Part shown: positions 22,745 through 32,722 of the stretch, piece after piece | How positions within the stretch are numbered: position 1 is the stretch's first letter | Layout of the letters: each line of letters opens with the position of its first letter | NCBI RefSeq assembly: GCF_003205495.1 | Contig: NZ_QJRX01000008.1 | Location: 1-64,000 of the forward strand | From: Aquipseudomonas alcaligenes | GTDB lineage: Bacteria > Pseudomonadota > Gammaproteobacteria > Pseudomonadales > Pseudomonadaceae | Length of the DNA: 64,000 nucleotides | Direction: 5' to 3' | Program-made: the position numbers and the translations under genes | The notes under the pieces: generated by a model | The model's input: the letters and a program-made list of their open reading frames with translations, nothing else | Database searches by the model: none | Told to the model about the DNA's origin: nothing

Positions 22745-23040
22745 ACCAGGAACGCGTATTCAAAGTGCTGGTTGGCCCGCACATCTCCGAGAAGGCCTCC
22801 GTGCTGGCAGATGGCAAGAGCCAATTCGTTTTCAAGGTTGCCGTTGATGCAACCAAGCTGGAAATCAAGAAGGCCGTCGAAAGCCTGTTCAGCGTGAAAG
22901 TGGACGAGGTCCGCACTGTCAATGTACAGGGCAAGACCAAGCGTACCGCTCGCGGTCTGGGCAAGCGCAACGACTGGAAGAAGGCGTACGTCTCCCTCCA
23001 GGCTGGCCAAGATCTCGATTTCACCAGCAGTGCTGAGTAA
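22741..23040 (+). CDS. rplW: 50S ribosomal protein L23
   Basis: L23 (uL23) surrounds the tunnel exit and is the docking site for trigger factor and SRP. The 99-aa length is normal. The start ATGA overlaps the rplD stop. The conserved [10 protein letters not shown] start and [18 protein letters not shown]-terminal region are present. Confidence 0.97.
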   Translation: MNQERVFKVLVGPHISEKASVLADGKSQFVFKVAVDATKLEIKKAVESLFSVKVDEVRTVNVQGKTKRTARGLGKRNDWKKAYVSLQAGQDLDFTSSAE

Positions 23041-23054
23041 GGTAGGGGCGCATC

Positions 23055-23876
23055 ATGGCAATCGTTAAATGCAAACCGACTTCCGCTGGCCGCCGTTTCG
23101 TGGTCAAAGTGGTCAATCAGGAGCTGCACAAAGGCGCTCCTTATGCTCCGCTGCTCGAGAAGAAGTCGAAAACTGGCGGCCGTAACAACAACGGTCGTAT
23201 CACCACTCGCCACATCGGCGGTGGCCACAAGCAGCACTACCGTCTGGTCGACTTCCGTCGCAACAAGGATGGCATTCCTGCCGTCGTTGAGCGCGTGGAA
23301 TACGATCCGAACCGTACCGCCCACATCGCTCTGCTGAAATACGCCGACGGTGAGCGTCGCTACATCATCGCCCCGAAAGGCGTGAGCGCTGGCGACCAGC
23401 TGGTATCCGGTGCCGCTGCTCCGATCAAGGCCGGTAACAGCCTGCCGCTGCGCAACATCCCCGTCGGTTCGACCGTTCACGCGATCGAGCTGAAGCCGGG
23501 TAAAGGCGCACAGCTGGTTCGCTCCGCTGGTGCTTCCGCCCAGCTGGTGGCTCGTGAAGGTGCCTACGTCACCCTGCGTCTGCGCTCCGGCGAGATGCGC
23601 AAGGTTCTCTCCGAGTGCCGTGCAACCCTGGGTGAAGTATCCAACTCCGAGCACAGCCTGCGTTCCCTGGGTAAAGCCGGTGCCAAGCGTTGGCGCGGCG
23701 TTCGCCCGACCGTTCGTGGTGTTGCCATGAACCCGGTCGACCACCCGCATGGTGGTGGTGAGGGTCGTACTTCTGGTGGTCGTCACCCGGTTTCGCCGTG
23801 GGGCTTCCCGACCAAGGGTGCGAAGACCCGTGCGAACAAGCGTACCGACAACATGATCGTTCGCCGCCGTAAGTAA
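23055..23876 (+). CDS. rplB: 50S ribosomal protein L2
   Basis: L2 (uL2) is needed for subunit joining and peptidyl transferase structure. The 273-aa protein carries the C-terminal [17 protein letters not shown] segment with the histidine discussed as essential. [16 protein letters not shown] lies in the N-terminal RNA-binding domain. It is 14 bases after rplW. Confidence 0.98.
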   Translation: MAIVKCKPTSAGRRFVVKVVNQELHKGAPYAPLLEKKSKTGGRNNNGRITTRHIGGGHKQHYRLVDFRRNKDGIPAVVERVEYDPNRTAHIALLKYADGERRYIIAPKGVSAGDQLVSGAAAPIKAGNSLPLRNIPVGSTVHAIELKPGKGAQLVRSAGASAQLVAREGAYVTLRLRSGEMRKVLSECRATLGEVSNSEHSLRSLGKAGAKRWRGVRPTVRGVAMNPVDHPHGGGEGRTSGGRHPVSPWGFPTKGAKTRANKRTDNMIVRRRK

Positions 23877-23892
23877 TTAGAGGGATACGACA

Positions 23893-24168
23893 GTGCCGCG
23901 TTCTCTGAAAAAAGGTCCTTTTATCGATCTTCACCTACTGAAGAAGATCGAAGTGGCGGTGGAAAAGAACGATCGCAAGCCGGTTAAAACCTGGTCGCGT
24001 CGCTCCATCATTCTGCCGCAGATGGTCGGTCTGACCATCGCTGTGCATAACGGTCGTCAGCATGTCCCGGTCCTCGTGAACGAAGACATGGTCGGCCACA
24101 AACTCGGCGAGTTCGCTGGTACCCGCACTTATCGTGGGCACGCTGCGGACAAGAAAGCCAAGCGTTAA
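23893..24168 (+). CDS. rpsS: 30S ribosomal protein S19
   Basis: S19 (uS19) forms a head complex with S13 and contacts A-site tRNA. The 91-aa protein starts at a GTG ([14 protein letters not shown] opening) after an AGAGGGA ribosome-binding site. The [13 protein letters not shown] terminus is typical. Confidence 0.97.
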   Translation: MPRSLKKGPFIDLHLLKKIEVAVEKNDRKPVKTWSRRSIILPQMVGLTIAVHNGRQHVPVLVNEDMVGHKLGEFAGTRTYRGHAADKKAKR

Positions 24169-24181
24169 GGGGTAAGGAAAG

Positions 24182-24514
24182 ATGGAAGTAGCCGCTAAGC
24201 TGTCGGGCGCTCGAATCTCCGCCCAGAAAGCCCGCTTGGTCGCCGACCAGATCCGCGGGAAGAAGGTGGGCGAAGCGCTCAACCTGCTGGCTTTCAGCTC
24301 GAAGAAAGCCGCCGAGATCATGAAGAAAGTGCTGGAGTCGGCCGTTGCCAACGCCGAGCACAACGAAGGCGCAGACGTTGATGACCTGAAGGTCAGCACC
24401 GTTTTCGTCAACGAGGGGCGTTCGCTGAAGCGCATCATGCCGCGTGCCAAGGGCCGTGCTGATCGCATCGTCAAGCGGTCTTGCCATATCACTGTCAAGG
24501 TTGCGGACAAGTAA
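24182..24514 (+). CDS. rplV: 50S ribosomal protein L22
   Basis: L22 (uL22) contacts all 23S rRNA domains and lines the exit tunnel by a beta-hairpin. The 110-aa protein has the [21 protein letters not shown] start and the tunnel loop ([17 protein letters not shown]) without deletions of the kind that cause macrolide resistance. Confidence 0.97.
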
Positions 24515-24527
24515 CGGAGTCGATCAG

Positions 24528-25214
24528 ATGGGTCAGAAAGTACATCCCGTTGGCATCCGCCTGGGAATCGTCAAGGAGCACACCTCCGTCTGGTACGCAG
24601 ACAAGCGTCAATACGCTGATTATCTGCTGGCCGACCTTCAGGTTCGTGAGTACCTCCAGGACAAACTAAAAAGCGCGTCCGTAAGCCGCATCGACATCGC
24701 TCGCCCGGCTCAAACCGCACGCATCACCATCCACACCGCTCGTCCCGGCATCGTGATCGGCAAGAAAGGTGAAGATGTTGAGAAGCTGCGTCAGGACCTG
24801 ACCAAGCAAATGGGTGTGCCGGTGCACATCAACATCGAAGAGATCCGTAAGCCGGAGCTCGACGGTATGCTGGTAGCTCAGAGCGTTGCTCAGCAGCTGG
24901 AGCGCCGCGTCATGTTCCGTCGCGCCATGAAGCGCGCCGTGCAGAACGCCATGCGCATTGGTGCCAAGGGCATCAAGATCCAGGTGAGCGGTCGTCTCGG
25001 CGGCGCGGAAATCGCCCGTACCGAGTGGTATCGCGAAGGTCGTGTGCCCCTGCACACCCTGCGTGCCGACATCGACTACGCCACCTACGAAGCGCACACC
25101 ACCTACGGTGTGATCGGTGTGAAGGTTTGGATCTTCAAGGGTGAGGTCATTGGTGGCCGCACTGAAGAGCTGAAGCCGCAAGCGCCCGCTCCTCGTAAAA
25201 AAGCTGCTAAGTAA
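24528..25214 (+). CDS. rpsC: 30S ribosomal protein S3
   Basis: S3 (uS3) lies at the mRNA entry tunnel and helps unwind mRNA. The 228-aa protein begins [13 protein letters not shown] and has a KH domain with [17 protein letters not shown] (GxxG loop). The track of open frame reaches upstream into rplV, but ATG 24528 gives the conserved N terminus. A lysine/alanine-rich tail ends the protein. Confidence 0.97.
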   Translation: MGQKVHPVGIRLGIVKEHTSVWYADKRQYADYLLADLQVREYLQDKLKSASVSRIDIARPAQTARITIHTARPGIVIGKKGEDVEKLRQDLTKQMGVPVHINIEEIRKPELDGMLVAQSVAQQLERRVMFRRAMKRAVQNAMRIGAKGIKIQVSGRLGGAEIARTEWYREGRVPLHTLRADIDYATYEAHTTYGVIGVKVWIFKGEVIGGRTEELKPQAPAPRKKAAK

Positions 25215-25226
25215 GGAGTACGCAAA

Positions 25227-25640
25227 ATGCTGCAACCCAAGCGTACAAAATTCCGCAAGCAGATGACCGGCCACAACCGTGGTCTGGCTCATCGCGGTAG
25301 CAAGGTCAGCTTCGGCGAATTCGCCCTGAAAGCTGTTTCCCGTGGTCGCCTGACTGCCCGTCAGATCGAGGCAGCCCGTCGCGCCCTGACCCGTCACGTG
25401 AAGCGTGGCGGCAAGATCTGGATCCGCGTGTTCCCGGACAAGCCGGTTACCAAAAAGCCCCTCGAAGTTCGTATGGGTAAAGGTAAGGGTGGCGTGGAGT
25501 ACTGGGTAGCCCAGATCCAGCCGGGCAAGGTGCTGTACGAGATCGAAGGTGTTCCGGAAGAGCTGGCGCGTGAGGCTTTCGCCCTGGCTGCTGCAAAGCT
25601 GCCCCTCGCCACCTCCTTTGTTAAGCGGACGGTGATGTGA
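25227..25640 (+). CDS. rplP: 50S ribosomal protein L16
   Basis: L16 (uL16) helps position A-site tRNA. The 137-aa protein starts [19 protein letters not shown] and contains the conserved Arg in [11 protein letters not shown], equivalent to the residue hydroxylated by RoxA in E. coli. The stop TGA shares a base with the rpmC ATG. Confidence 0.97.
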   Translation: MLQPKRTKFRKQMTGHNRGLAHRGSKVSFGEFALKAVSRGRLTARQIEAARRALTRHVKRGGKIWIRVFPDKPVTKKPLEVRMGKGKGGVEYWVAQIQPGKVLYEIEGVPEELAREAFALAAAKLPLATSFVKRTVM

Positions 25641-25831
25641 TGAAAGCGAAAGAACTCCGTGAAAAATCGGTTCAGCAGCTGAACGAGCAACTGCTCGGCC
25701 TGCTGCGCGATCAGTTCAATCTGCGCATGCAGACGGCGACTGGTCAGTTGGGGCAGTCTCACCTGCTCTCGCAAGTGAAGCGCGACATCGCTCGCGTGAA
25801 AACTGTGCTCAACCAGCAGGCAGGTAAGTGA
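25640..25831 (+). CDS. rpmC: 50S ribosomal protein L29
   Basis: L29 (uL29) lies at the tunnel exit next to L23. The 63-aa helical hairpin protein starts [20 protein letters not shown]. The ATG at 25640 overlaps the rplP stop (TGATGA); an in-frame GTG one codon earlier is less likely. [17 protein letters not shown] is the typical C-terminal helix. Confidence 0.96.
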   Translation: MKAKELREKSVQQLNEQLLGLLRDQFNLRMQTATGQLGQSHLLSQVKRDIARVKTVLNQQAGK

Positions 25832-25833
25832 TC

Positions 25834-26100
25834 ATGGCTGAAGCAGAGAAAATCGTCCGTACGCTGACTGGCCGTGTCGTCAGCGACAAAATGGACAAGA
25901 CCATCACCGTCCTGATCGAGCGCCGCGTCAAGCACCCGATCTACGGTAAATACGTGAAGCGTTCGACCAAGCTGCACGCTCACGACGAGAACAACCAGTG
26001 CAAGATCGGCGACAAGGTCACCATCCGTGAGACCCGTCCGCTGGCCAAGACCAAGTCCTGGGCGCTGGTGGAAATCGTCGAACGTGCCGTGGAAGTCTAA
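25834..26100 (+). CDS. rpsQ: 30S ribosomal protein S17
   Basis: S17 (uS17) is a primary 16S-binding OB-fold protein. The 88-aa protein starts [23 protein letters not shown]. An in-frame GTG at 25828 would add two residues but ATG 25834 matches the family. It is the last gene of the S10 section and is followed 22 bases later by rplN. Confidence 0.96.
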   Translation: MAEAEKIVRTLTGRVVSDKMDKTITVLIERRVKHPIYGKYVKRSTKLHAHDENNQCKIGDKVTIRETRPLAKTKSWALVEIVERAVEV

Positions 26101-26122
26101 GGACTAAGGGTCGGAGAAAGAT

Positions 26123-26491
26123 ATGATTCAGACTCAATCCATGCTCGACGTCGCTGACAACAGCGGTGCTCGTCGCGTTATGTGCATCAAGGTCCTGGGT
26201 GGTTCGCACCGTCGTTATGCCGGTATCGGTGACATCATCAAGGTCACAGTGAAGGAAGCGATTCCGCGCGGCAAGGTGAAGAAAGGCCAGGTGATGACCG
26301 CTGTCGTGGTCCGCACCCGTCACGGCGTACGCCGTGCCGACGGCTCGATCATCCGCTTCGACGGCAACGCCGCTGTTCTGCTGAACAACAAGCAAGAGCC
26401 GATCGGCACCCGTATCTTCGGGCCGGTGACTCGTGAACTGCGTTCCGAGAAGTTCATGAAGATCGTCTCGCTCGCCCCCGAAGTGCTGTAA
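26123..26491 (+). CDS. rplN: 50S ribosomal protein L14
   Basis: L14 (uL14) lies at the subunit interface and is the target of the silencing factor RsfS. The 122-aa protein starts [27 protein letters not shown] and has [13 protein letters not shown] near the C terminus. It is the first gene of the spc section. Confidence 0.98.
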   Translation: MIQTQSMLDVADNSGARRVMCIKVLGGSHRRYAGIGDIIKVTVKEAIPRGKVKKGQVMTAVVVRTRHGVRRADGSIIRFDGNAAVLLNNKQEPIGTRIFGPVTRELRSEKFMKIVSLAPEVL

Positions 26492-26503
26492 GGAGAAGCC
26501 GTC

Positions 26504-26818
26504 ATGCAAAAGATTCGTCGTGACGACGAGATCATCGTCATCGCCGGCAAAGACAAGGGCAAGCGCGGCAAGGTGCTGAAAGTGCTGGCTGACGATCGTC
26601 TGATCGTCGGCGGCATCAACCTCGTCAAGCGTCATACCAAGCCGAACCCGATGATCGGTGTTCAGGGCGGTATCGTCGAGAAAGAGGCGCCCCTGCACGT
26701 TTCCAACGTCGCCATCTTCAACAGCGAAACCAACAAGGCTGACCGCGTTGGTTTCAAGGTCGAAGACGGCAAGAAAATTCGTGTCTTCAAGTCCACCCAA
26801 AAGCCGGTTGGCGCTTGA
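26504..26818 (+). CDS. rplX: 50S ribosomal protein L24
   Basis: L24 (uL24) initiates 50S assembly and has a KOW motif, seen here as [20 protein letters not shown] (residues 8-27). The 104-aa length is normal. A ribosome-binding site AAGGAG precedes the start. It is followed after 19 bases by rplE. Confidence 0.97.
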   Translation: MQKIRRDDEIIVIAGKDKGKRGKVLKVLADDRLIVGGINLVKRHTKPNPMIGVQGGIVEKEAPLHVSNVAIFNSETNKADRVGFKVEDGKKIRVFKSTQKPVGA

Positions 26819-26837
26819 GAATCATAGGTAAAACACC

Positions 26838-27377
26838 ATGGCACGACTGAAAGAGATTTACCGGAAAGAAATCGCGCCCAAGCTGAAGGAAGAACTGCAG
26901 CTGGCCAACGTGATGGAAGTTCCGCGCGTTACCAAAATCACCCTGAACATGGGTCTTGGCGAAGCGATCGGTGACAAGAAGATCATCGAAAACGCCGTTG
27001 CCGACCTGGAAAAGATCACCGGTCAAAAGCCCGTCGTGACCTTCGCCCGCAAGTCCATTGCCGGCTTCAAGGTTCGTGAAGGTTGGCCGATCGGTGTCAA
27101 GGTGACCCTGCGTCGCGATCGCATGTACGAATTCCTGGATCGCCTGCTCTCCATCTCCCTGCCGCGTGTGCGTGACTTCCGCGGCCTGAATGCCAAGTCC
27201 TTCGACGGTCGTGGCAACTACAGCATGGGCGTAAAAGAGCAGATCATCTTCCCGGAAATCGATTACGACAAGATCGATGCTCTGCGCGGCCTGGACATCA
27301 CCCTGACCACCACCGCCCGTACGGACGATGAAGGTCGCGCCCTGCTGCGCGCTTTCAACTTCCCGTTCCGCAACTGA
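26838..27377 (+). CDS. rplE: 50S ribosomal protein L5
   Basis: L5 (uL5) binds 5S rRNA and contacts P-site tRNA. The 179-aa protein has [16 protein letters not shown] at the start, the [21 protein letters not shown] segment and the C-terminal PFRN. It is in the conserved rplN-rplX-rplE-rpsN order. Confidence 0.98.
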   Translation: MARLKEIYRKEIAPKLKEELQLANVMEVPRVTKITLNMGLGEAIGDKKIIENAVADLEKITGQKPVVTFARKSIAGFKVREGWPIGVKVTLRRDRMYEFLDRLLSISLPRVRDFRGLNAKSFDGRGNYSMGVKEQIIFPEIDYDKIDALRGLDITLTTTARTDDEGRALLRAFNFPFRN

Positions 27378-27389
27378 TTGGAGTAGGAC

Positions 27390-27695
27390 ATGGCCAAGAA
27401 GAGCATGAAGAACCGCGAGCTGAAGCGTCAGCTGACGGTTGCCAAGTTCGCTAAGAAGCGCGCTGAGCTCAAAGCTGTTATTGCCAACCCGAACTCCACT
27501 CCGGAGCAGCGTTGGGAAGCTCAGATCGCCCTGCAAAAGCAACCGCGTGACGCCAGCGCCAGCCGCCTGCGTAACCGTTGCCGCATCACCGGCCGTCCGC
27601 ACGGCGTGTACCGCAAGTTCGGCCTCGGCCGTAACAAGCTGCGCGAAGCTGCGATGCGCGGTGATGTACCGGGTCTGGTGAAAGCCAGCTGGTAA
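27390..27695 (+). CDS. rpsN: 30S ribosomal protein S14 (zinc-free form)
   Basis: S14 (uS14) completes the 30S head. At 101 aa this is the long form without the CxxC zinc ribbon; only one cysteine is seen ([11 protein letters not shown]). The C-terminal [18 protein letters not shown] is conserved. A tandem hairpin and a promoter-like sequence follow, so it may be the last gene of its transcription unit. Confidence 0.97.
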   Translation: MAKKSMKNRELKRQLTVAKFAKKRAELKAVIANPNSTPEQRWEAQIALQKQPRDASASRLRNRCRITGRPHGVYRKFGLGRNKLREAAMRGDVPGLVKASW

Positions 27696-27703
27696 GAAAA
27701 GCG

Positions 27704-27730
27704 AAGCCGGCCTAGCGCCGGCTTTGTTTT
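27704..27730 (+). terminator. Terminator-like hairpin after rpsN (first of two)
   Basis: AAGCCGGC (27704-27711) pairs with GCCGGCTT (27717-27724) around CTAGC and is followed by TGTTTTT. It lies 8 bases after the rpsN stop, inside what is usually one spc operon. Confidence 0.75.
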
Positions 27731-27735
27731 TAACG

Positions 27736-27766
27736 ATCAAGCCCCTTTGGGGCTTGATTCATTTTT
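27736..27766 (+). terminator. Terminator-like hairpin after rpsN (second of two)
   Basis: ATCAAGCCCC (27736-27745) pairs with GGGGCTTGAT (27749-27758) around a TTT loop and is followed by TCATTTTTG. Two strong hairpins in tandem suggest real termination between rpsN and rpsH. Its 3' arm also forms the -35 of the next promoter. Confidence 0.7.
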
Positions 27767-27782
27767 GATCGATCTCTAGAAT
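27754..27782 (+). promoter_or_regulatory. Internal spc promoter upstream of rpsH
   Basis: TTGATT (27754-27759), a 17-bp spacer and TAGAAT (27777-27782, five of six -10 matches) lie right after the tandem hairpins and 87 bases before rpsH. Together with those hairpins it would separate rpsH and downstream genes from the rplN-rpsN unit. Confidence 0.6.
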
Positions 27783-27869
27783 GTCCGGCTCTCCTGAGCC
27801 TGGCATTTCCGGGCTCGAGGATGGTTCCAGCCGCAAGGCTGTTCTTTTTGTATCAGGAGCATCTAGCCC

Positions 27870-28262
27870 ATGAGTATGCAGGACCCGTTAGCGGACATGC
27901 TAACTCGTATCCGTAATGCCCAGATGGCTGAAAAGTCGGTAGTAAGCATGCCGTCTTCCAAGCTGAAGGTGGCAGTAGCCAAAGTTCTCAAGGACGAAGG
28001 CTACATCGCGGGATACCAGGTCAGCAGCGACGCCAAGCCGCAGCTGTCCATCGAGCTGAAGTACTTCGAAGGCCGTCCGGTCATCGAGGAAGTCAAGCGC
28101 GTCAGTCGTCCTGGCCTGCGCCAGTACAAGCCTGTCGACCAGCTGCCGAAAGTTCGCGGCGGTCTGGGCGTTTCCATCGTCTCCACCAATAAAGGTGTGA
28201 TGACTGATCGCGCTGCACGCGCTGCCGGTGTCGGCGGTGAAGTGCTCTGCACCGTGTTCTAA
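27870..28262 (+). CDS. rpsH: 30S ribosomal protein S8
   Basis: S8 (uS8) binds the central domain of 16S rRNA; in E. coli it represses spc by binding mRNA near rplE. The 130-aa protein starts [20 protein letters not shown], and [31 protein letters not shown] is typical of the C-terminal half. A 174-base gap separates it from rpsN, far larger than other gaps in the cluster. Confidence 0.97.
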   Translation: MSMQDPLADMLTRIRNAQMAEKSVVSMPSSKLKVAVAKVLKDEGYIAGYQVSSDAKPQLSIELKYFEGRPVIEEVKRVSRPGLRQYKPVDQLPKVRGGLGVSIVSTNKGVMTDRAARAAGVGGEVLCTVF

Positions 28263-28274
28263 GGGGGGATAAGC

Positions 28275-28808
28275 ATGTCTCGCGTTGCTAAGAACCCCGT
28301 CAAGCTGCCGGCAGGCGTCGAGGTCAAACTCGCTGGCCAGCAGCTCTCGGTCAAGGGCGCCAAGGGCACCCTGGAGCTGAATGTGCACCCGTCCGTGGAA
28401 GTCATCCAGGACTCCGGTGAGCTGCGTTTTGCCGCCCGCAATGGCGATCTGCAGAACAAGGCCATGGCCGGTACCACCCGGGCACTGGTCAACAACATGG
28501 TCATTGGCGTGAGCCAAGGCTTCGAGCGCAAGCTGCAGCTGGTCGGTGTGGGCTACAAGGCCCAGGCCAAAGGCCAGGTGCTGAATCTCGCGCTGGGCTT
28601 CTCCCATCCGATCGACTACGAACTGCCGCAGGGCATTACCGCCGAAACCCCCAGCCAGACCGATATCCTGATCAAGGGCATCGACAAGCAGCTGGTCGGT
28701 CAGGTGGCTGCGGAGATCCGCGACTTCCGTCGTCCTGAGCCTTACAAGGGCAAGGGTGTGCGTTACGCCGATGAAGTCGTACGTCGCAAAGAAGCTAAGA
28801 AGAAGTAG
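28275..28808 (+). CDS. rplF: 50S ribosomal protein L6
   Basis: L6 (uL6) lies near the sarcin-ricin loop. The 177-aa protein has two related domains and the C-terminal signature [26 protein letters not shown]. It follows rpsH after 12 bases and precedes rplR by 10. Confidence 0.97.
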   Translation: MSRVAKNPVKLPAGVEVKLAGQQLSVKGAKGTLELNVHPSVEVIQDSGELRFAARNGDLQNKAMAGTTRALVNNMVIGVSQGFERKLQLVGVGYKAQAKGQVLNLALGFSHPIDYELPQGITAETPSQTDILIKGIDKQLVGQVAAEIRDFRRPEPYKGKGVRYADEVVRRKEAKKK

Positions 28809-28818
28809 GGCATAGCAA

Positions 28819-29169
28819 ATGAGCGTAAAGAAAGAAACTCGTCTGCGTCGCGCTCGCAAGGCACGCCTGAAAATGCGCGAGCTGGAAACCGTACGCCTTT
28901 GCGTGTACCGCTCTTCCCAGCACATCTACGCCCAGGTCATTTCGGCCGACGGCGCCAAGGTTCTGGCCAGCGCCTCGACCCTGGACAAAGAACTGCGTGA
29001 CGGTGCCACCGGCAACGTCGACGCGGCCAAGAAAGTCGGCCTGCTGGTTGCCGAGCGCGCGAAAGCCGCTGGTGTTACCCAGGTAGCGTTCGATCGTTCT
29101 GGCTTCAAGTACCACGGCCGCGTGAAAGCGCTGGCTGATGCTGCTCGTGAAGGCGGGCTGGAGTTCTAA
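28819..29169 (+). CDS. rplR: 50S ribosomal protein L18
   Basis: L18 (uL18) binds 5S rRNA with L5. The 116-aa protein has the basic N terminus ([21 protein letters not shown]) and the C-terminal [27 protein letters not shown]. It is 3 bases before rpsE. Confidence 0.97.
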   Translation: MSVKKETRLRRARKARLKMRELETVRLCVYRSSQHIYAQVISADGAKVLASASTLDKELRDGATGNVDAAKKVGLLVAERAKAAGVTQVAFDRSGFKYHGRVKALADAAREGGLEF

Positions 29170-29172
29170 GTT

Positions 29173-29703
29173 ATGGCAAATCACGAGCAAAAGCGCGATC
29201 GCGACAATCGCGGTGACGACGCCCAGGGCGAAGGCTACATCGAGAAACTGGTCCAGGTTAACCGCGTTGCCAAGACCGTTAAGGGTGGCCGTATCTTCAC
29301 CTTCACCGCGTTGACCGTGGTGGGTGATGGCAAGGGTCGCGTCGGTTTCGGTCGCGGCAAGTCCCGCGAAGTGCCGGCCGCCATCCAGAAGGCGATGGAA
29401 GCTGCGCGTCGCAATATGATCCAGGTCGACCTGAACGGCACCACCCTGCAATACCCGATGAAGTCCGTGCATGGCGCTTCCCGCGTCTTCATGCAGCCGG
29501 CTTCCGAAGGTACCGGCATCATCGCCGGCGGCGCCATGCGTGCCGTGCTGGAAGTGGCTGGCGTGCAGAACGTTCTGGCCAAGTGCTACGGCTCTACCAA
29601 CCCGGTGAACGTGGTGTACGCCACCTTCAAGGGGCTGAAAGCCATGCAGTCGCCGGAATCCGTGGCTGCCAAGCGTGGTAAGAGCGTCGAGGAGATTCTC
29701 TGA
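29173..29703 (+). CDS. rpsE: 30S ribosomal protein S5
   Basis: S5 (uS5) acts in mRNA unwinding and decoding accuracy; spectinomycin-resistance changes occur in its N-terminal loop. The 176-aa protein has the dsRBD-like [19 protein letters not shown] segment and the [14 protein letters not shown] loop as [18 protein letters not shown]. It is about ten residues longer than the Pseudomonas proteins I recall. The extra residues lie in a charged N-terminal stretch (about residues 9-19, [11 protein letters not shown]). Confidence 0.97.
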   Translation: MANHEQKRDRDNRGDDAQGEGYIEKLVQVNRVAKTVKGGRIFTFTALTVVGDGKGRVGFGRGKSREVPAAIQKAMEAARRNMIQVDLNGTTLQYPMKSVHGASRVFMQPASEGTGIIAGGAMRAVLEVAGVQNVLAKCYGSTNPVNVVYATFKGLKAMQSPESVAAKRGKSVEEIL

Positions 29704-29705
29704 TC

Positions 29706-29882
29706 ATGGCTACCGTCAAAGTCACTCTGGTCAAGAGCACCAATGGCCGTCTGGCCAACCACAAAGCTTGCGTCAAGGGCCTGGGCCTGCGTCGCATCGG
29801 TCACACCGTCGAAGTTCAGGACACTCCTGAAAACCGCGGCATGATCAACAAGGCTTACTACCTGCTGAAGGTGGAGGGTTAA
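29706..29882 (+). CDS. rpmD: 50S ribosomal protein L30
   Basis: L30 (uL30) is a small 50S protein. This 58-aa frame starts [21 protein letters not shown] and ends with AYYLLKVEG, and the [21 protein letters not shown] core is typical. The ATG is 2 bases after the rpsE stop and rplO begins 2 bases after its own stop. It is short but unambiguous by content and position. Confidence 0.97.
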   Translation: MATVKVTLVKSTNGRLANHKACVKGLGLRRIGHTVEVQDTPENRGMINKAYYLLKVEG

Positions 29883-29884
29883 TC

Positions 29885-30319
29885 ATGCAACTGAACGATC
29901 TGCGTTCCGCGCCGGGTGCCCGTCGCGAAAAGCACCGTCCGGGCCGTGGTATCGGTAGCGGTCTGGGCAAGACCGGTGGCCGTGGCCACAAGGGTCAGAC
30001 CTCCCGTACCGGTGGCTCCATCGCCCCGGGCTTCGAGGGTGGTCAGCAGCCGCTGCACCGCCGTCTGCCGAAGTTCGGCTTCGTTTCCCTGAAGGCCATG
30101 GATCGCGCTGAAGTGCGCACTTCCGAGCTGGCCAAGGTGGAAGGCGACGTCGTAACCCTGCAGTCGCTGAAGGATGCCAACGTGATCAACCAGAACGTAC
30201 AGCGTGTGAAAGTCATGCTGTCCGGCGAGGTTACTCGTGCGGTCACCCTGAAAGGTATCGCCGCCACCAAGGGTGCGCGCGCGGCTATCGAAGCAGCTGG
30301 CGGTAAGTTCGAGGACTAA
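29885..30319 (+). CDS. rplO: 50S ribosomal protein L15
   Basis: L15 (uL15) is a late-assembly protein reaching into the 50S core. The 144-aa protein has the glycine-rich basic N terminus with [19 protein letters not shown] and [17 protein letters not shown]. Its stop codon abuts the secY ATG directly (TAAATG), so translation of SecY is likely coupled. Confidence 0.98.
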   Translation: MQLNDLRSAPGARREKHRPGRGIGSGLGKTGGRGHKGQTSRTGGSIAPGFEGGQQPLHRRLPKFGFVSLKAMDRAEVRTSELAKVEGDVVTLQSLKDANVINQNVQRVKVMLSGEVTRAVTLKGIAATKGARAAIEAAGGKFED

Positions 30320-31648
30320 ATGGCTAAGCAAGGTGCTCTCTCCGCGCTCAGCAATGGCGGGTTGTCCGAGCTCTGGGCTCGACTGCGTTTCCTGTTCCTG
30401 GCGATCATCGTCTATCGGATCGGCGCGCACATTCCGGTGCCCGGAATCAACCCTGACCGGCTGGCCGACCTGTTTCGACAGAACGAGGGGACCATTCTTA
30501 GCCTGTTCAACATGTTTTCCGGCGGCGCGCTGGAGCGGATGAGCATCTTTGCACTGGGGATCATGCCGTACATCTCGGCCTCGATCATCATGCAGCTGAT
30601 GACCGCTGTCAGCCCGCAGCTGGAGCAGTTGAAGAAGGAAGGTGAAGCTGGCCGTCGCAAGATCAGCCAGTACACCCGCTACGGCACCCTGGTGCTGGCC
30701 GTGATTCAGGCAATCGGCATGTCCGTTGGTCTGGCGGGTCAGGGCGTGGCTTTCTCGGCTGATTTCGGCTTCCACTTCGTGGCGGTGACGACCTTCGTGG
30801 CCGGCGCCATGTTCATGATGTGGCTGGGCGAGCAGATCACCGAGCGGGGTGTCGGCAACGGTATTTCGATGCTGATCTTTGCTGGCATCGTGGCCGGTCT
30901 GCCGTCGGCAATCGGGCAGTCTTTCGAGTCTGCACGCCAGGGCGATATCAATATCTTCGCCCTGATTGCCATCGGTCTGCTGGCGGTAGCGATCATCGGT
31001 TTCGTGGTGTTCATCGAGCGTGGTCAGCGTCGCATTGCGGTGCACTACGCCAAGCGTCAGCAGGGCCGCAAGGTTTTCGCTGCGCAGACCAGCCACCTGC
31101 CGCTGAAGGTGAACATGGCGGGCGTGATCCCGGCCATCTTCGCCAGCAGCCTGCTGCTGTTCCCGGCTTCGCTGGGTACCTGGTTCGGTCAGTCCGAGGG
31201 TCTGGGCTGGCTGCAGGATATTTCGCAGGCGATCGCTCCCGGACAGCCGTTGAACATTCTGCTGTTTAGTGCAGGGATCATCTTCTTCTGCTTCTTCTAC
31301 ACGGCGCTGATGTTCAACCCGAAAGACGTAGCGGAAAACCTGAAGAAGTCCGGTGCCTTTATTCCGGGCATCCGTCCGGGCGAGCAATCCGCGCGCTATA
31401 TCGATGGCGTGCTGACCCGCTTGACCATGTTCGGTGCTCTTTACATGACGGCCGTTTGCCTCCTCCCGCAGTTCCTGCAGGTGGCAGCCAACGTTCCGTT
31501 CTACCTTGGCGGGACCTCGTTGCTGATCGTGGTCGTGGTTGTGATGGACTTTATGTCGCAAGTACAATCGCACCTCGTTTCGCACCAGTACGAATCCCTG
31601 ATGAAGAAAGCCAACCTGAAGGGCTATGGCGGCGGCATGCTCCGCTAA
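30320..31648 (+). CDS. secY: Preprotein translocase subunit SecY
   Basis: SecY is the ten-helix protein-conducting channel of the inner membrane. The 442-aa protein has alternating hydrophobic segments and the plug/TM2 region ([27 protein letters not shown]). The cytoplasmic loop 5 is [23 protein letters not shown], where SecA and ribosomes bind. It starts right after the rplO stop, with the last ribosomal gene of spc (rpmJ) following. Confidence 0.98.
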   Translation: MAKQGALSALSNGGLSELWARLRFLFLAIIVYRIGAHIPVPGINPDRLADLFRQNEGTILSLFNMFSGGALERMSIFALGIMPYISASIIMQLMTAVSPQLEQLKKEGEAGRRKISQYTRYGTLVLAVIQAIGMSVGLAGQGVAFSADFGFHFVAVTTFVAGAMFMMWLGEQITERGVGNGISMLIFAGIVAGLPSAIGQSFESARQGDINIFALIAIGLLAVAIIGFVVFIERGQRRIAVHYAKRQQGRKVFAAQTSHLPLKVNMAGVIPAIFASSLLLFPASLGTWFGQSEGLGWLQDISQAIAPGQPLNILLFSAGIIFFCFFYTALMFNPKDVAENLKKSGAFIPGIRPGEQSARYIDGVLTRLTMFGALYMTAVCLLPQFLQVAANVPFYLGGTSLLIVVVVVMDFMSQVQSHLVSHQYESLMKKANLKGYGGGMLR

Positions 31649-31679
31649 CATGGTTTCCGTAAGGTTCTAGGAGTTACTG

Positions 31680-31796
31680 ATGAAAGTTCGTGCATCGGTC
31701 AAGAAGCTGTGCCGCAACTGCAAGGTCATCCGTCGCGACGGCGTCGTGCGCGTGATCTGCAGCGCGGAGCCGCGTCACAAACAGCGCCAAGGCTGA
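31680..31796 (+). CDS. rpmJ: 50S ribosomal protein L36 (zinc-binding form)
   Basis: L36 (bL36) is the smallest ribosomal protein. This 38-aa frame starts [19 protein letters not shown] and has the zinc ribbon Cys11, Cys14, Cys27 and His32, so it is the C+ form. The ribosome-binding site TAGGAG precedes the ATG by 7 bases. Zur-regulated C-minus paralogs, if any, would be elsewhere. Confidence 0.97.
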   Translation: MKVRASVKKLCRNCKVIRRDGVVRVICSAEPRHKQRQG

Positions 31797-31817
31797 GTGT
31801 GATCCACGCGTAATGAG

Positions 31818-31853
31818 CCCGGCAGCTAGTGCGCTGCCGGGTTGATTCTTTGT
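31818..31853 (+). terminator. Terminator between rpmJ and rpsM
   Basis: CCCGGCAGC (31818-31826) pairs with GCTGCCGGG (31833-31841) around TAGTGC and is followed by TTGATTCTTTGTT. It ends the spc section. The first bases after it form the -35 of the rpsM promoter. Confidence 0.75.
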
Positions 31854-31870
31854 TATTACAGCGCTAATAT
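31842..31870 (+). promoter_or_regulatory. Alpha operon promoter upstream of rpsM
   Basis: TTGATT (31842-31847), a 17-bp spacer and TAATAT (31865-31870, four of six -10 matches) lie 60 bases before rpsM. The remaining leader (about 53 bases) could host S4 autoregulation as in E. coli, but I could not draw a convincing pseudoknot. Confidence 0.55.
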
Positions 31871-31929
31871 CGCGCGCCCTATTTCTTGGCTTCCAGGGCG
31901 TGGGTAGCTGTCAATTGGAGTTCCACTGA

Positions 31930-32286
31930 ATGGCCCGTATTGCAGGCGTCAACATTCCGGATAACAAGCACACTGTTATCTCGCTGACCTACATCTACGG
32001 TGTTGGTCGCACCACTGCGCAGAAGATCTGCGCAACCACCGGTGTCAATCCGGCGGCAAAGATCAAGGATCTCTCTGACGAGCAGATCGAGCAGCTGCGT
32101 GGCGAAGTCGCCAAGCTCACCACCGAAGGTGACCTGCGCCGCGAAATCAACATGAAGATCAAGCGTCTGATGGACCTGGGCTGCTACCGCGGTCTGCGTC
32201 ACCGCCGTGGCCTGCCGGTCCGCGGTCAGCGCACCAAGACCAACGCGCGCACCCGCAAGGGCCCGCGTAAGCCGATCCGCAAGTAA
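31930..32286 (+). CDS. rpsM: 30S ribosomal protein S13
   Basis: S13 (uS13) lies in the 30S head, forms bridges to the 50S and contacts P-site tRNA by its basic tail. The 118-aa protein starts [26 protein letters not shown] and ends [11 protein letters not shown]. It is first in the alpha section. Confidence 0.98.
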   Translation: MARIAGVNIPDNKHTVISLTYIYGVGRTTAQKICATTGVNPAAKIKDLSDEQIEQLRGEVAKLTTEGDLRREINMKIKRLMDLGCYRGLRHRRGLPVRGQRTKTNARTRKGPRKPIRK

Positions 32287-32316
32287 TTGCGCCCGCGAAT
32301 CGACAGGAAATAAGTC

Positions 32317-32706
32317 ATGGCTAAGCCTGCTGCTCGTACTCGTAAGAAAGTCAAAAAGACAGTGGTGGATGGCATCGCCCATATCCACGCGTCTTTCAAT
32401 AACACCATCGTGACCATCACCGACCGTCAGGGCAATGCTCTGTCCTGGGCGACCTCCGGTGGTTCCGGTTTCCGCGGCTCCCGTAAGAGCACCCCGTTCG
32501 CTGCCCAGGTGGCTGCCGAGCGTGCCGGTCAGGCAGCTCTGGAATACGGCCTGAAGAACCTCGACGTGAACGTCAAGGGCCCGGGCCCGGGTCGCGAATC
32601 CGCTGTGCGTGCTCTGAACGCCTGCGGCTACAAAATCGCCAGCATCACCGACGTGACGCCGATCCCGCACAACGGGTGCCGTCCGCCGAAGAAGCGTCGC
32701 GTGTAA
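32317..32706 (+). CDS. rpsK: 30S ribosomal protein S11
   Basis: S11 (uS11) forms part of the platform near the E site and the mRNA exit. The 129-aa protein has [28 protein letters not shown] and ends with [18 protein letters not shown], the region isomerised to isoaspartate in E. coli. Confidence 0.98.
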   Translation: MAKPAARTRKKVKKTVVDGIAHIHASFNNTIVTITDRQGNALSWATSGGSGFRGSRKSTPFAAQVAAERAGQAALEYGLKNLDVNVKGPGPGRESAVRALNACGYKIASITDVTPIPHNGCRPPKKRRV

Positions 32707-32722
32707 TAGGAGACAGTGAAGA

